Origin: Phreatobacter stygius
Lineage (GTDB): Bacteria; Pseudomonadota; Alphaproteobacteria; Rhizobiales; Phreatobacteraceae
Direction: 5' to 3'
Assembly (NCBI RefSeq): GCF_005144885.1
Contig: NZ_CP039690.1
Coordinates: 4,353,001-4,417,000, forward strand
Length of the DNA stretch: 64,000 nt
Position numbers and translations under genes: made by a program. Below, piece by piece: positions 51,201 to 58,924 of this stretch. The notes beneath the pieces were generated by a model. That model ran no database searches. It worked only from the letters and a program-made list of their open reading frames with translations, and was not told the origin of the DNA. Each line of letters begins with the position of its first letter. Within the stretch, counting starts at the first letter, position 1.

Positions 51201-52180
51201 CGGCCGGTCCCCCTGTCGATCAACCGGATAATGCCGCCGCGCGCGAAGATCGCGACCAGCACCACCAGCGGCCCGAAGATCGCCTTCCAGTGCTGGGTGA
51301 TCTCGGCCAGCCATTCCTCGACGATGATGATGCCGATGGCCCCGATGATCGCGCCATGCAGCGTGCCTGTGCCACCCAAGACCACCATGGCGATGAGCTC
51401 GCCGGAGCGCGGCCAGGTCATGTAGGCGGGCGCCACGAACAGGCCGAGATTGGCGAACAGGGCGCCGGACAGCGCGCAGATGCCACCGGCGATGACATAG
51501 GCGGTCAGCCGGTAGCGGAACGGATCGAAGCCGAGCGCCCGCATGCGCCGCTCGTTTTCCTTGGCGCCTTTCAGGATGCGGCCGAAACGCGAGCCGACAA
51601 TGGTCCGGAGCAGCAGGTAGCAGGCGATCAGCAGGCCAAGCACGACGAAATAGAAGTTGGTGTCGTTCTGCAGCAGGCGCGCGCCGGCAACGACATTGCG
51701 CTGGGCCATGCGCAGGCCGTCGTCGCCGCCATAGGCCGACAGCGAGGTGGCGGTGAAGAAGGCCATCTGGGCGAAGGCCAGCGTGATCATGATGAAATAG
51801 ACGCCGCGGGTCTTCAGCGAGATGGCGCCGGTGACCAGGGCGAACAGGGCGCCGGTGGCGATCGCCACGGGAAAGGCGACCAGCGCTTCGCCGGTGCCGT
51901 GGAACATCAGGATCGCCGCGGCATAACCGCCGAGCCCCATGAAGGCGGCATGGCCGAACGAGATCAGAGCGCCGTAGCCGAGGATCAGGTCCAGAGACAG
52001 GGCGGCGATGCCGAAGATCATGGCGCGGGTGATCAGCGACAGGGTGTAGCGGTCGCCCGGAAAGATCAGCGGCATGACCGCGAGGCCGGCGAACAGGACG
52101 AGCGGGATCGCCAGGCGCTTCCAATCCCAGCCGAGTGCCGGAGCGGGTGTGGACGAGGCGAGGGGCGAAACATCGGTCAT
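51197..52180 (-). CDS. livM: Branched-chain-type ABC transporter permease LivM
   Basis: A 327-residue permease with about ten helices. Family segments are LSLDLILGYGALISFGHAAFMGLGGYAAAIL, GAISLKTRGVYFIMITLAFAQM, KENERRMRALGFDPFRYRL and VVLGGTGTLHGAIIGA. It forms the membrane channel with LivH. Starts and stops are tightly packed: livH stops 3 bp upstream, and livG overlaps by 4 bp. Confidence 0.92.
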   Translation of the reverse strand: MTDVSPLASSTPAPALGWDWKRLAIPLVLFAGLAVMPLIFPGDRYTLSLITRAMIFGIAALSLDLILGYGALISFGHAAFMGLGGYAAAILMFHGTGEALVAFPVAIATGALFALVTGAISLKTRGVYFIMITLAFAQMAFFTATSLSAYGGDDGLRMAQRNVVAGARLLQNDTNFYFVVLGLLIACYLLLRTIVGSRFGRILKGAKENERRMRALGFDPFRYRLTAYVIAGGICALSGALFANLGLFVAPAYMTWPRSGELIAMVVLGGTGTLHGAIIGAIGIIIVEEWLAEITQHWKAIFGPLVVLVAIFARGGIIRLIDRGTGR

Positions 52181-52183
52181 GGC

Positions 52184-53107
52184 TCAGCCCTTCGCCGGGA
52201 ACAGGCCGGTCGGCCGGAAGAACAGCACGGCAGCCATCAGGATGTAGATCGACATGGACGCGATCGCCGGCCCGATGGTGCGGGCGTCCGACGGTGACAG
52301 CCCGGTCATGCGCAGGAGATCGACCGAGAACGAGCGCAGCAGCGTATCGGTCAGGCCGACGATCAGTGCGCCGATGAACGCGCCGCGGATCGAGCCGATG
52401 CCGCCGATGACGATGACCACGAAGGCCAGGATCAGGAGGTTGTCGCCCATGCCGGGCTCGACCGACAGGACCGGCGCGGCCATGCAGCCGGCAAAGCCCG
52501 CCAGCATGGCGCCGAAGCCGAACACGATCATGAACAGGCGGCGGATGTCGACACCGAGCGCCGAGACCATGGGCGCATTGGTGGCGCCGGCGCGGATCAG
52601 CATGCCGACACGGGTCTTGGTCACCACCAGGTAGAGCCCGAGCGCGACCGCAAGGCCGGACAGGATGATGGCGAGCCGCCAGATCGGATAGAGCACGCCG
52701 TCGGCAATGGCGACCGCGCCCGACAGCATGTCCGGCACCGGCACCTGCAGCGGGGCCGCCCCCCAGACGATCTTGACGCCTTCGTTGAGGAACAGGATGA
52801 CCCCGAAGGTGGCGAGCACCTGTTCCAGGTGGTCGCGGTCATAGAGGTGGCGCATGACCAGCACTTCGAGCAGCAGCCCGAAGGCCAGCGCCGAGATCAG
52901 CGCCAGCACCAGGCCAATGAAGAAGTTGCCGGTCCAGGCGACGAACATGGCCGCGAGATAGGCGCCCAGCATGTATTGGACGCCGTGCGCGAGGTTGATG
53001 AAGTCCATCACGCCGAACACCAGGGTCAGGCCGGCGGCGATCAGGAACAGCAGCACGCCGAGCTGCAGCCCGTTCAATGTCTGGATGATGAGAAGCGTCG
53101 AGGACAT
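52184..53107 (-). CDS. livH: Branched-chain-type ABC transporter permease LivH
   Basis: A 307-residue permease: LNGLQLGVLLFLIAAGLTLVFGVMDFINLAHG is the N-terminal hallmark, and AFVVIVIGGIGSIRGAFIGALIVG is the second. The substrate could be branched-chain amino acids, aromatic amino acids or aromatic acids; the catabolic context favours tryptophan, kynurenine or anthranilate. A 274-bp gap with a palindromic element separates it from the binding-protein gene upstream. Confidence 0.92.
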   Translation of the reverse strand: MSSTLLIIQTLNGLQLGVLLFLIAAGLTLVFGVMDFINLAHGVQYMLGAYLAAMFVAWTGNFFIGLVLALISALAFGLLLEVLVMRHLYDRDHLEQVLATFGVILFLNEGVKIVWGAAPLQVPVPDMLSGAVAIADGVLYPIWRLAIILSGLAVALGLYLVVTKTRVGMLIRAGATNAPMVSALGVDIRRLFMIVFGFGAMLAGFAGCMAAPVLSVEPGMGDNLLILAFVVIVIGGIGSIRGAFIGALIVGLTDTLLRSFSVDLLRMTGLSPSDARTIGPAIASMSIYILMAAVLFFRPTGLFPAKG

Positions 53108-53190
53108 AGGCTAGGTCGGGCTCATTGGCTGTTTCGGGCTGGTCCCCATGTGATGCCAAGCACTCAGGCCACCTCTCGGCGATGCACCGA

Positions 53191-53311
53191 CGTCACCCCC
53201 GGCCGAGGCGAAGCCGAGGGGAGGGGGTCCAGGAGCCAACGCATTGCCCTGCAACCCCTGGATCCCCTTCCCCTCACTCGCCCTGTCGGGCTCGCTCGGC
53301 CGGGGATGACG
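53191..53311. repeat. REP-like palindromic element between binding-protein and permease genes
   Basis: Outer arms CGTCACCCCCGGCCGAG (53191-53207) and CTCGGCCGGGGATGACG (53295-53311) are inverted repeats with one mismatch in 17. Between them further complementary tracts occur (GGGGAGGGGGTCC at 53218-53230 against GGATCCCCTTCCCC at 53260-53273), so the whole 121 bp folds into a long imperfect hairpin. It resembles the mosaic intergenic palindromes common in Rhizobiales and related genomes. Placed after the receptor gene and before livH, it could stabilise receptor mRNA and lower permease expression. Confidence 0.75.
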
Positions 53312-53381
53312 TAAGCGCCCTCAAACGATGCAGGTCCCAAACCGAACGCGGCCCCACCAAGAAGGCGGCGCCGCGATTTCC

Positions 53382-54557
53382 TCACCACCGCATCGGGCAG
53401 TCCTGGGCGTAGACGTCGGTGTAGTTGGTGAACACCCGCTCGACGATCTCGGTCTGGAACTTGCCGTCCGGCCGCTTGGCGGCGCGCACGGTGTAGAAGT
53501 CCTGGATCGGGTAGTGGTTGTTGGCGAAGCGGAAATTGCCGCGCAGCGAGACGAAATCGGCCTTGCGCAGCGCGGTGCGGACCGCGTCGCGATTGGTCAG
53601 GTTGCCGTTGACCGCACGCACCGCGCTGTCGATCAGCATGGCCGAGTCATAGGCCTGCATGGCATAGGAGCCCGGCACATAACCGAAGGCCGCTTCGAAA
53701 TCCGCGACGAATTTCTTGTTCTGCGGATTGTCCATGTTCGGCGCCCAGGTCATGCCGCCGATCATGCCGATGGCCGAATCCTGCTGGGCCGGCAGCGTCG
53801 ATTCATCGACCGTGAAAGCCGACAGGAACGGCGTCCGGTCGACCAGGCCGGCCTGGCGGTACTGGCGGACCAGGTTCACGCCCATGCCGCCCGGCATGAA
53901 GGTGAACAGGCCGTCGGGCCTGGACGAGCCGATGCGTGCGAGTTCGGCGGCGAAGTCGAGATGGCCGAGCGGGGTGAACGCCTCGTCGACGATCTCGCCG
54001 CGGAAATGCCGCTTGAAGCCAGCCATGGCGTCGCGGCCGGCCTGGTAGTTCGGCGCCAGCAGGAACACCCGGCGCATGTTGCGGGCCTGGGCATAGGCGC
54101 CGAGCACCTCATGCACCTGGTCGTTCTGATAGGAGGTGACGAACATGTTCTCGTGGCAGGCCTTGCCGGCATAGCTCGACGGGCCGGCATTGGCGCTGAT
54201 CAGGAAGGCGCGCGAATTGACCACCGGCGCCTGGATCGCCTGGAGCACGTTGGAGAAGATCGGGCCGACGACGAAGTCGACCTTGTCGCGGTCGATCAGG
54301 CCCTGGACACGCTGGATCGCGACATCCGGCTTCTGTTCGTCGTCGACCACGATGACCTGGACCTCGCGGCCGCCCATCTTGCCGCCGAGCTGGCGGATCG
54401 CCAGCTGGAAGCCGTCGCGGGCATGCTGGCCGAGCACGGCGGAGGGGCCGGACAGGGTCTCGATGACGCCGATGCGGATCGGCTCCTGGGCTTGGGACGC
54501 GGTGGCGGCCAGGGCGAAGGCCAGGCCGGCAGCCAGCGTCGACAGAACGCGCTTCAT
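53382..54557 (-). CDS. Branched-chain-type ABC transporter substrate-binding protein
   Basis: A 391-residue periplasmic receptor from the ATG at 54557. A Sec signal peptide (KRVLSTLAAGLAFALAATASQAQ) precedes IRIGVIETLSGPSAVLGQHARDGFQLAI, the type I fold start. VVDDEQKPDVAIQRVQGLIDRDKVDFVVGPIFSNV and KACHENMFVTSYQNDQ are also typical. It resembles receptors for aromatic acids as much as for amino acids. It is the first gene of the long minus-strand transcript reaching kynU, and an operator-like element lies about 107 bp before its start. The 21 codons upstream of the chosen ATG are unlikely to be translated. Confidence 0.9.
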   Translation of the reverse strand: MKRVLSTLAAGLAFALAATASQAQEPIRIGVIETLSGPSAVLGQHARDGFQLAIRQLGGKMGGREVQVIVVDDEQKPDVAIQRVQGLIDRDKVDFVVGPIFSNVLQAIQAPVVNSRAFLISANAGPSSYAGKACHENMFVTSYQNDQVHEVLGAYAQARNMRRVFLLAPNYQAGRDAMAGFKRHFRGEIVDEAFTPLGHLDFAAELARIGSSRPDGLFTFMPGGMGVNLVRQYRQAGLVDRTPFLSAFTVDESTLPAQQDSAIGMIGGMTWAPNMDNPQNKKFVADFEAAFGYVPGSYAMQAYDSAMLIDSAVRAVNGNLTNRDAVRTALRKADFVSLRGNFRFANNHYPIQDFYTVRAAKRPDGKFQTEIVERVFTNYTDVYAQDCPMRW

Positions 54558-54663
54558 GAAAATCTCCCCACCCGTACGCCGCCCCGGGCTTGTCCGTGGT
54601 CGCGGCCGATGCGAAGGCATTATTACGCCGGAATTTCCACGAACAACCCCGGTGGCGAAAAAT

Positions 54664-54685
54664 ATTTTAAGTCTAAAGCAATTCG
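54664..54685 (-). promoter_or_regulatory. Third copy of the TTTAAG-CTAAA operator element
   Basis: TTTAAGTCTAAA (54666-54677) differs at one base from TTTAAGCCTAAA at 40286-40297. The match continues, with a one-base gap, into the ATTCG on its right (54681-54685). Read on the minus strand it contains TAAAAT as a possible -10 (54669-54664). It lies about 107 bp upstream of the receptor gene and 13-34 bp before tag, so control of the importer operon is the more likely purpose. Confidence 0.6.
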
Positions 54686-54697
54686 CTGAGAGGCCCG

Positions 54698-55294
54698 ATG
54701 CTCATCACCGATCACGCCGATGGCAAGCCGCGCTGCTGGTGGCCGGGTTACGACCCGTTTTATGTCGCCTATCACGACACCGACTGGGGCGTGCCCGAGC
54801 GCGATGACCGCGCGCTGTTCGAGAAGCTGATCCTCGACGGCTTCCAGGCCGGCCTGTCCTGGATCACCATCCTCAGGAAGCGCGAGCATTTCCGTAAGGT
54901 GTTCGACGGCTTCCGGCCAGAGCTGATCGTGCATTACGGGCCGGAGAAAATCGAGGCGTTGATGGCCGACACCGGCATCATCCGCAACCGCGCCAAGATC
55001 GTCGGCACGGTCAAGTCGGCCGGCATCTATCTCGACATGCTCGACAAGGGGCAGGGCTTCTCCGACTATCTGTGGAATTTCGTCGACGGCCGGCCGGCGC
55101 AACCCCGCCTGACCGACCGGTCGCAGGTGCCGACCGAAAACGAGGTTGCCCGCAAGATCTCCAAGGACCTGAAGGCCAAGGGTTTCACCTTTGTCGGGCC
55201 AACCATCATCTATGCCTTCATGCAGGCCGTCGGCATGACCAATGACCATCTGGTTGGCTGTTTCCGCCACGAGGAGGTGGCGGCGATGGGCTGA
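54698..55294 (+). CDS. tag: DNA-3-methyladenine glycosylase I
   Basis: A 198-residue base-excision repair enzyme that removes 3-methyladenine from DNA. Signatures are RCWWPGYDPFYVAYHDTDWGVP near the N-terminus with its Tyr and zinc-linked Cys/His residues, LFEKLILDGFQAGLSWITIL, and the C-terminal FTFVGPTIIYAFMQAVGMTNDHLVGCFRH, whose His and Cys complete the zinc site. Length matches Tag. It has no functional link to the importer operon that diverges from it. Confidence 0.93.
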   Translation: MLITDHADGKPRCWWPGYDPFYVAYHDTDWGVPERDDRALFEKLILDGFQAGLSWITILRKREHFRKVFDGFRPELIVHYGPEKIEALMADTGIIRNRAKIVGTVKSAGIYLDMLDKGQGFSDYLWNFVDGRPAQPRLTDRSQVPTENEVARKISKDLKAKGFTFVGPTIIYAFMQAVGMTNDHLVGCFRHEEVAAMG

Positions 55295-55303
55295 ACGGCG
55301 AGA

Positions 55304-56878
55304 TCAGCCGGCCGCGCGGAGCCTGTCGGCCATTTTTTCGGCGATCATGACGGTGGTCAGGTGGGTGTTGGCACGCACCACCTCCGGCATGATCGAGGCG
55401 TCGATGACGCTGAGGCCGGAGCAGCCGATTACCCGGCAGTCCGGATCGACGACCGAGCGCGGATCGTCGGCGGCGCCCATGCGGCAGGTGCCGCTGGCGT
55501 GCTGGGCGTCCGAGCATTCGTCGAACATCCAGTCGTCGAGCTCTTGCGGATCGAGCTCAGCCTCGATCGAACGGCCGGTCGAGCCATATTCGACCCGCGA
55601 TGCAATGGCGCCGACGCTTGCGTGCAGCCCAAGCGCGCGCAGCCGGCGGACGCCGTCGCGCATCCGGATCAGGTCGCGTTCGTCCGACAGCATGCGCTCG
55701 TCGACGTCAGGGTCGACGGCCGGGTCGGTGGTGGTGATCCGCACGCGGCCCTGGCTGAAGGCCTGGTAGACCGAGACGACCAGGCGGCCGCGGGCGGTGT
55801 CGCCGCCGCCGAGCGAAACCAGGTTGCCGGCGATGACGATCATGTCGTTCTCGCCAGCCCCGCCGAGGCCCGAGGAATAGCGCAGGCAGCAATTGGTGTG
55901 GCGATGCATCAGCGTGCCGACGCGGGCATTCTCCTTCAGCTGCAGGAAGAGCGGCATCATCGGGTGGTCGAGCAGGTTCTCGCCGACCGGCAGGTCGGCG
56001 ATCACCGGCAGCCCGAGCGACGTCAGCAGGGCGGCCGGGCCAATGCCGGAGCGCTGGAGAATGGCCGGCGAATGGATCGCGCCGGCCGAGAGGATCACGC
56101 CGCGTGTCGCGCGCGGGCTGAAATCCTGGTTGTCGACGCGCATATGGACGCCGCTGGCATGCGGCCGGTTACCCTCGACCTGGAGCCTGGAGACCAGGGC
56201 ATTGCCGACAATGGTCAGATTGGCGCGGCCGCGGGCCGGTTCCAGATAGCCGTCATTGGTCGAGACGCGGACGCCCGCCCGGCTGTTGATCGCATAGGGC
56301 GATACGCCGGTTCCCTCCGGCGCGTTGTGATCCTCGCACCAGCCGTAGCCCAGGCCTTCGGCGGCCTGTTTCAGCGCGACATCGACGGTGCCCCAATCGG
56401 CGACCGGTGCGCGATAGACCGGGATCGGGCCACTGCTGCCGTGATAGGGCGCGTCGCCGAAATTGACGTCGGTTTCCAGCTTGTTGAAATAGGAGAGCAC
56501 ATCCGGCCAGCCCCATCCGGCGCAACCGGCCAGGCGCCAGCGTTCGAAATCGTCGGGAACGCCGCGAATGGCGATCTGGCCGTTGATGGTCGAGCTGCCG
56601 CCCATGGCGCGCCCGCGCCAGAGCAGTTTCGGCTCCTGCCGCTCGGTCCGGCGGGCCATCAGATGGGGCCACCGGTAGTCGTCGTCGCCGATCGCCCGCA
56701 TCGGGTTCGGGATCCGGATATGCTCGGGCGTGTCGGCGGAGCGGAAATCGCGCCCGGCCTCGACCAGCAGCACCCGGATGGCGGGATCTTCGCTCAGCCG
56801 CGCCGCCAGCACCGCGCCGGCCGAGCCCGCGCCGACGACGATATAGTCATAGTCCCGATCGATCATGCGCTGCCCCAT
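55304..56878 (-). CDS. GMC family FAD oxidoreductase (choline dehydrogenase-like)
   Basis: A 524-residue glucose-methanol-choline oxidoreductase. It has the FAD motif YIVVGAGSAGAVLAARLSE, the signature RGRAMGGSSTINGQIAIRG, the PS00624 type ATRGVILSAGAIHSPAILQRSGIG, and C-terminal QHASGTCRMGAADDPRSVVDPDCRVIG with the active-site His pair near HAS and NTH. It oxidises an alcohol. An in-frame ATG at 56866 is an alternative start. It lies 9 bp downstream of and convergent with tag; no aldehyde dehydrogenase or transporter is adjacent, so the substrate is open. Confidence 0.9.
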   Translation of the reverse strand: MGQRMIDRDYDYIVVGAGSAGAVLAARLSEDPAIRVLLVEAGRDFRSADTPEHIRIPNPMRAIGDDDYRWPHLMARRTERQEPKLLWRGRAMGGSSTINGQIAIRGVPDDFERWRLAGCAGWGWPDVLSYFNKLETDVNFGDAPYHGSSGPIPVYRAPVADWGTVDVALKQAAEGLGYGWCEDHNAPEGTGVSPYAINSRAGVRVSTNDGYLEPARGRANLTIVGNALVSRLQVEGNRPHASGVHMRVDNQDFSPRATRGVILSAGAIHSPAILQRSGIGPAALLTSLGLPVIADLPVGENLLDHPMMPLFLQLKENARVGTLMHRHTNCCLRYSSGLGGAGENDMIVIAGNLVSLGGGDTARGRLVVSVYQAFSQGRVRITTTDPAVDPDVDERMLSDERDLIRMRDGVRRLRALGLHASVGAIASRVEYGSTGRSIEAELDPQELDDWMFDECSDAQHASGTCRMGAADDPRSVVDPDCRVIGCSGLSVIDASIMPEVVRANTHLTTVMIAEKMADRLRAAG

Positions 56879-56983
56879 TTGTCCGGCGCGTTTGGCTGGT
56901 CGATGTCGCGCCGACCCGACTGACCGGGAAACCTAGCGGCTCGGCGAATTCGGGAGCTATGCAATTTGGCCGGGACCGACCCC

Positions 56984-57958
56984 TTAGGGCCGGCCGTAAC
57001 AGGCCTGCGCGATATCGCTCATCTGGTCGCGTTCGTCCTCGGTCAGCGTGTCGGCCAGGACCTTGGCCCAGAGCTGGTCGCGTTTCAGACCCTGCACCGT
57101 GCAGGCGCAGGCGCGCCGGCAAAGATCGGCGGATTGACCGGAGCCCGTGCAACTGCGCTCGCAGGCCGCGACGAACGGCCGGGCGTCGGCGGCAGGCAAG
57201 GTCGCGATCCGGGCCGCCACCAGCAGGATGGCGAAGAAAATCGGCTGGTGCAGCAGATAGATCGGTAAGCTGTGGCGGCCGCCCCAGGCGATGAGGCGGG
57301 CCGGCACGGAAACGGCGCGCCAGCGGGACAGGCTGTCGGCAAGCCCGGTGGCGAGCGCCAGGCGCGCCGCCAGCACGCCGGCCAGCACACAGCCGAACCA
57401 GGGCAATACCGGCACGTAGTCGGCGGTCTGTAGCGGCAGCCGGCCAAGGCCGAGCCAGCCGAGCCAGCGCGCGTCCAGGATCGGGCTGGTCAGGAGCTCG
57501 GGCAGGGCGAAGCAGGTGATGATCGCGCCGGCGATCGCCAGCGGCGGCAGGCGCAGGAACGGCAAGGCGAGCACGCTGGCGAGCGCGATATGGTGCAGGA
57601 TGCCGAAGAAGACGAAGGAGTCCGGCAAGGCGAACCAGGTGCCGAGCGTGACGAGCGCGGCGGCGCCCGCGACCATGGCGAGCCGGCGCAGGAAGGCCTT
57701 GCCGTTGATGCCGTCGCGGGTGGCGAGCACCAGGCTGATACCGACAAGGACAAGAAACGAGCCTGCAATGCAGCGTGCGAACCAGCGCCAGCCCGGTTCC
57801 ATTGCGATATCGACATCGATCAAACGGAACAGCGACAGGTCCCAGGCGAAGTGAAACACGAACATGGCGAGCAGGGTGACGCCACGCGCCAGGTCAATGA
57901 GGTCGATCCGCCGGGACGGCGCGGGCTTCTCGTTCGGCTCGGTCACGGCGCTGCTCAT
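56984..57958 (-). CDS. DUF1624/HGSNAT-type membrane acyltransferase-like protein with Cys-rich tail
   Basis: A 324-residue protein. About seven transmembrane segments cover residues 20-255, starting with RIDLIDLARGVTLLAMFVFHFAWDL, the heparan-alpha-glucosaminide acetyltransferase-like start. HH (FFGILHHIALASVLALP) and the motif SLPIYLLHQPIFF follow. After the last helix comes an unusual soluble tail of about 60 residues with several Cys (ERSCTGSGQSADLCRRACAC ... AQACYG). The membrane part may transfer acyl groups; the Cys tail could bind metal or form disulfides. Gene context gives no further clue. Confidence 0.8.
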   Translation of the reverse strand: MSSAVTEPNEKPAPSRRIDLIDLARGVTLLAMFVFHFAWDLSLFRLIDVDIAMEPGWRWFARCIAGSFLVLVGISLVLATRDGINGKAFLRRLAMVAGAAALVTLGTWFALPDSFVFFGILHHIALASVLALPFLRLPPLAIAGAIITCFALPELLTSPILDARWLGWLGLGRLPLQTADYVPVLPWFGCVLAGVLAARLALATGLADSLSRWRAVSVPARLIAWGGRHSLPIYLLHQPIFFAILLVAARIATLPAADARPFVAACERSCTGSGQSADLCRRACACTVQGLKRDQLWAKVLADTLTEDERDQMSDIAQACYGRP

Positions 57959-57984
57959 CGATGGCCTGTTTTTGGGCTCGGACC

Positions 57985-58743
57985 CTAGGCGACCGGCAGG
58001 AAGCGCGCAAAGCCTTGCCGCGTGATGCGCTCCAGACGTTCGCGGCAGGCTGGATAAGCCGCGTCGCCCGGCTGGATTCGTCCGGGCGCCACGGCAGGGG
58101 CGTGGCGCATCGGAATGAGCGCCAGCGGCAGGCTGGCGGGGGTCAAGTGGCCGCCCAGCCCGACCTGCAAGGTGGTCAAAAGGCCGTAGAGTTCGCCCTC
58201 GATCGTCGGCCGGTTCAGGATTGCCAGGCGAAACTGGCCGGATTCATTGGTGATCAGATAGATCTGGCCGGATTGGTTGGGCAGCGACACCGATCCCTTC
58301 TGGGTGAAGGCGGCATCGAGCCGCGCCTTCTCGCGGAAGACGAGATGTGAGGCCGCCTCGTCCCAGGCAATGTCGGTGCGGTAGGCGAAGATCGCCTGGG
58401 GATATTCGAGCGATGGCCGGACCGTCAGATATTCGCCGGTCAGCCAGGCGGCCGCGGCGCGCGAATAGGCGCCAAGCGATTCGGGTGCGAGCGCCGTTGG
58501 CGGCGGCCCGGCCGGCGCGCTGTCGCTGCCGAGCGAGCGGCCCAGCGCCTCCTCCAGCCGGATGGTGGTGGCGAGCGTGAACGGGCGCCGTCCGGCCAGC
58601 GCCTTTTCCAGCGTCGAGATGCTGATGCGCGCCTTGTCGGCCAGCGCCTGCCGCGACATGCGCCGGCGCGCCAGTTCGCCGCGCACGATGGTCGCGACGC
58701 TCTGGCTATGCTCGCGCGTCAGCTCGCTCTCGATCGCCGGCAT
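57985..58743 (-). CDS. Helix-turn-helix regulator with a large C-terminal domain
   Basis: A 252-residue protein from the ATG at 58743. The XRE-type HTH lies at about 20-70: RGELARRRMSRQALADKARISISTLEKALAGRRPFTLATTIRLEEALG. The remaining 170 residues (PESLGAYSRAAAAWLTGEYLTVRPSLEYPQAIFAYRTDI onward) form an unrecognised, probably ligand-sensing domain. It is divergent from the sortase operon; direct repeats CC-CACATT-CC just upstream of its start are possible binding sites. Autoregulation and control of the sortase genes are plausible but unproven. Confidence 0.75.
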   Translation of the reverse strand: MPAIESELTREHSQSVATIVRGELARRRMSRQALADKARISISTLEKALAGRRPFTLATTIRLEEALGRSLGSDSAPAGPPPTALAPESLGAYSRAAAAWLTGEYLTVRPSLEYPQAIFAYRTDIAWDEAASHLVFREKARLDAAFTQKGSVSLPNQSGQIYLITNESGQFRLAILNRPTIEGELYGLLTTLQVGLGGHLTPASLPLALIPMRHAPAVAPGRIQPGDAAYPACRERLERITRQGFARFLPVA

Positions 58744-58755
58744 GGGTTCCACTTT

Positions 58756-58787
58756 CCGCACATTCCCGCACAGATCCTCACATTGCC
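58756..58787. promoter_or_regulatory. Two direct repeats upstream of the HTH regulator
   Basis: CCGCACATTCCC (58756-58767) and CCTCACATTGCC (58776-58787) are identical at 10 of 12 positions and spaced exactly 20 bp apart, about two helical turns. They start 13 bp before the regulator's start codon (minus strand), where an autoregulatory site would be expected. Confidence 0.4.
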
Positions 58788-58883
58788 ACACGCGTCGGTG
58801 GCGGGCAAGGCGAGCTGTGCGGCCGCCGGCCGGAAAGGCTGAATCTAGACGCTAACCGTGCGGAGGCCCATGCGCACAAAAGG

Positions 58884-58918
58884 AAGGTCGCCTGTCCTTG
58901 TGGACTACAGGAGACCTT
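58884..58918 (+). promoter_or_regulatory. 5' leader hairpin covering the Shine-Dalgarno of the sortase target gene
   Basis: AAGGTCGCCTGT (58884-58895) pairs with ACAGGAGACCTT (58907-58918) with one mismatch in 12. The loop contains GTCC/GGAC, which can extend or replace part of the stem. The ribosome site AGGAG (58909-58913) lies inside the right arm, 11 bp before the ATG at 58925. When folded, it would hide the site, suggesting translational control. Confidence 0.5.
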
Positions 58919-58924
58919 GAGATC

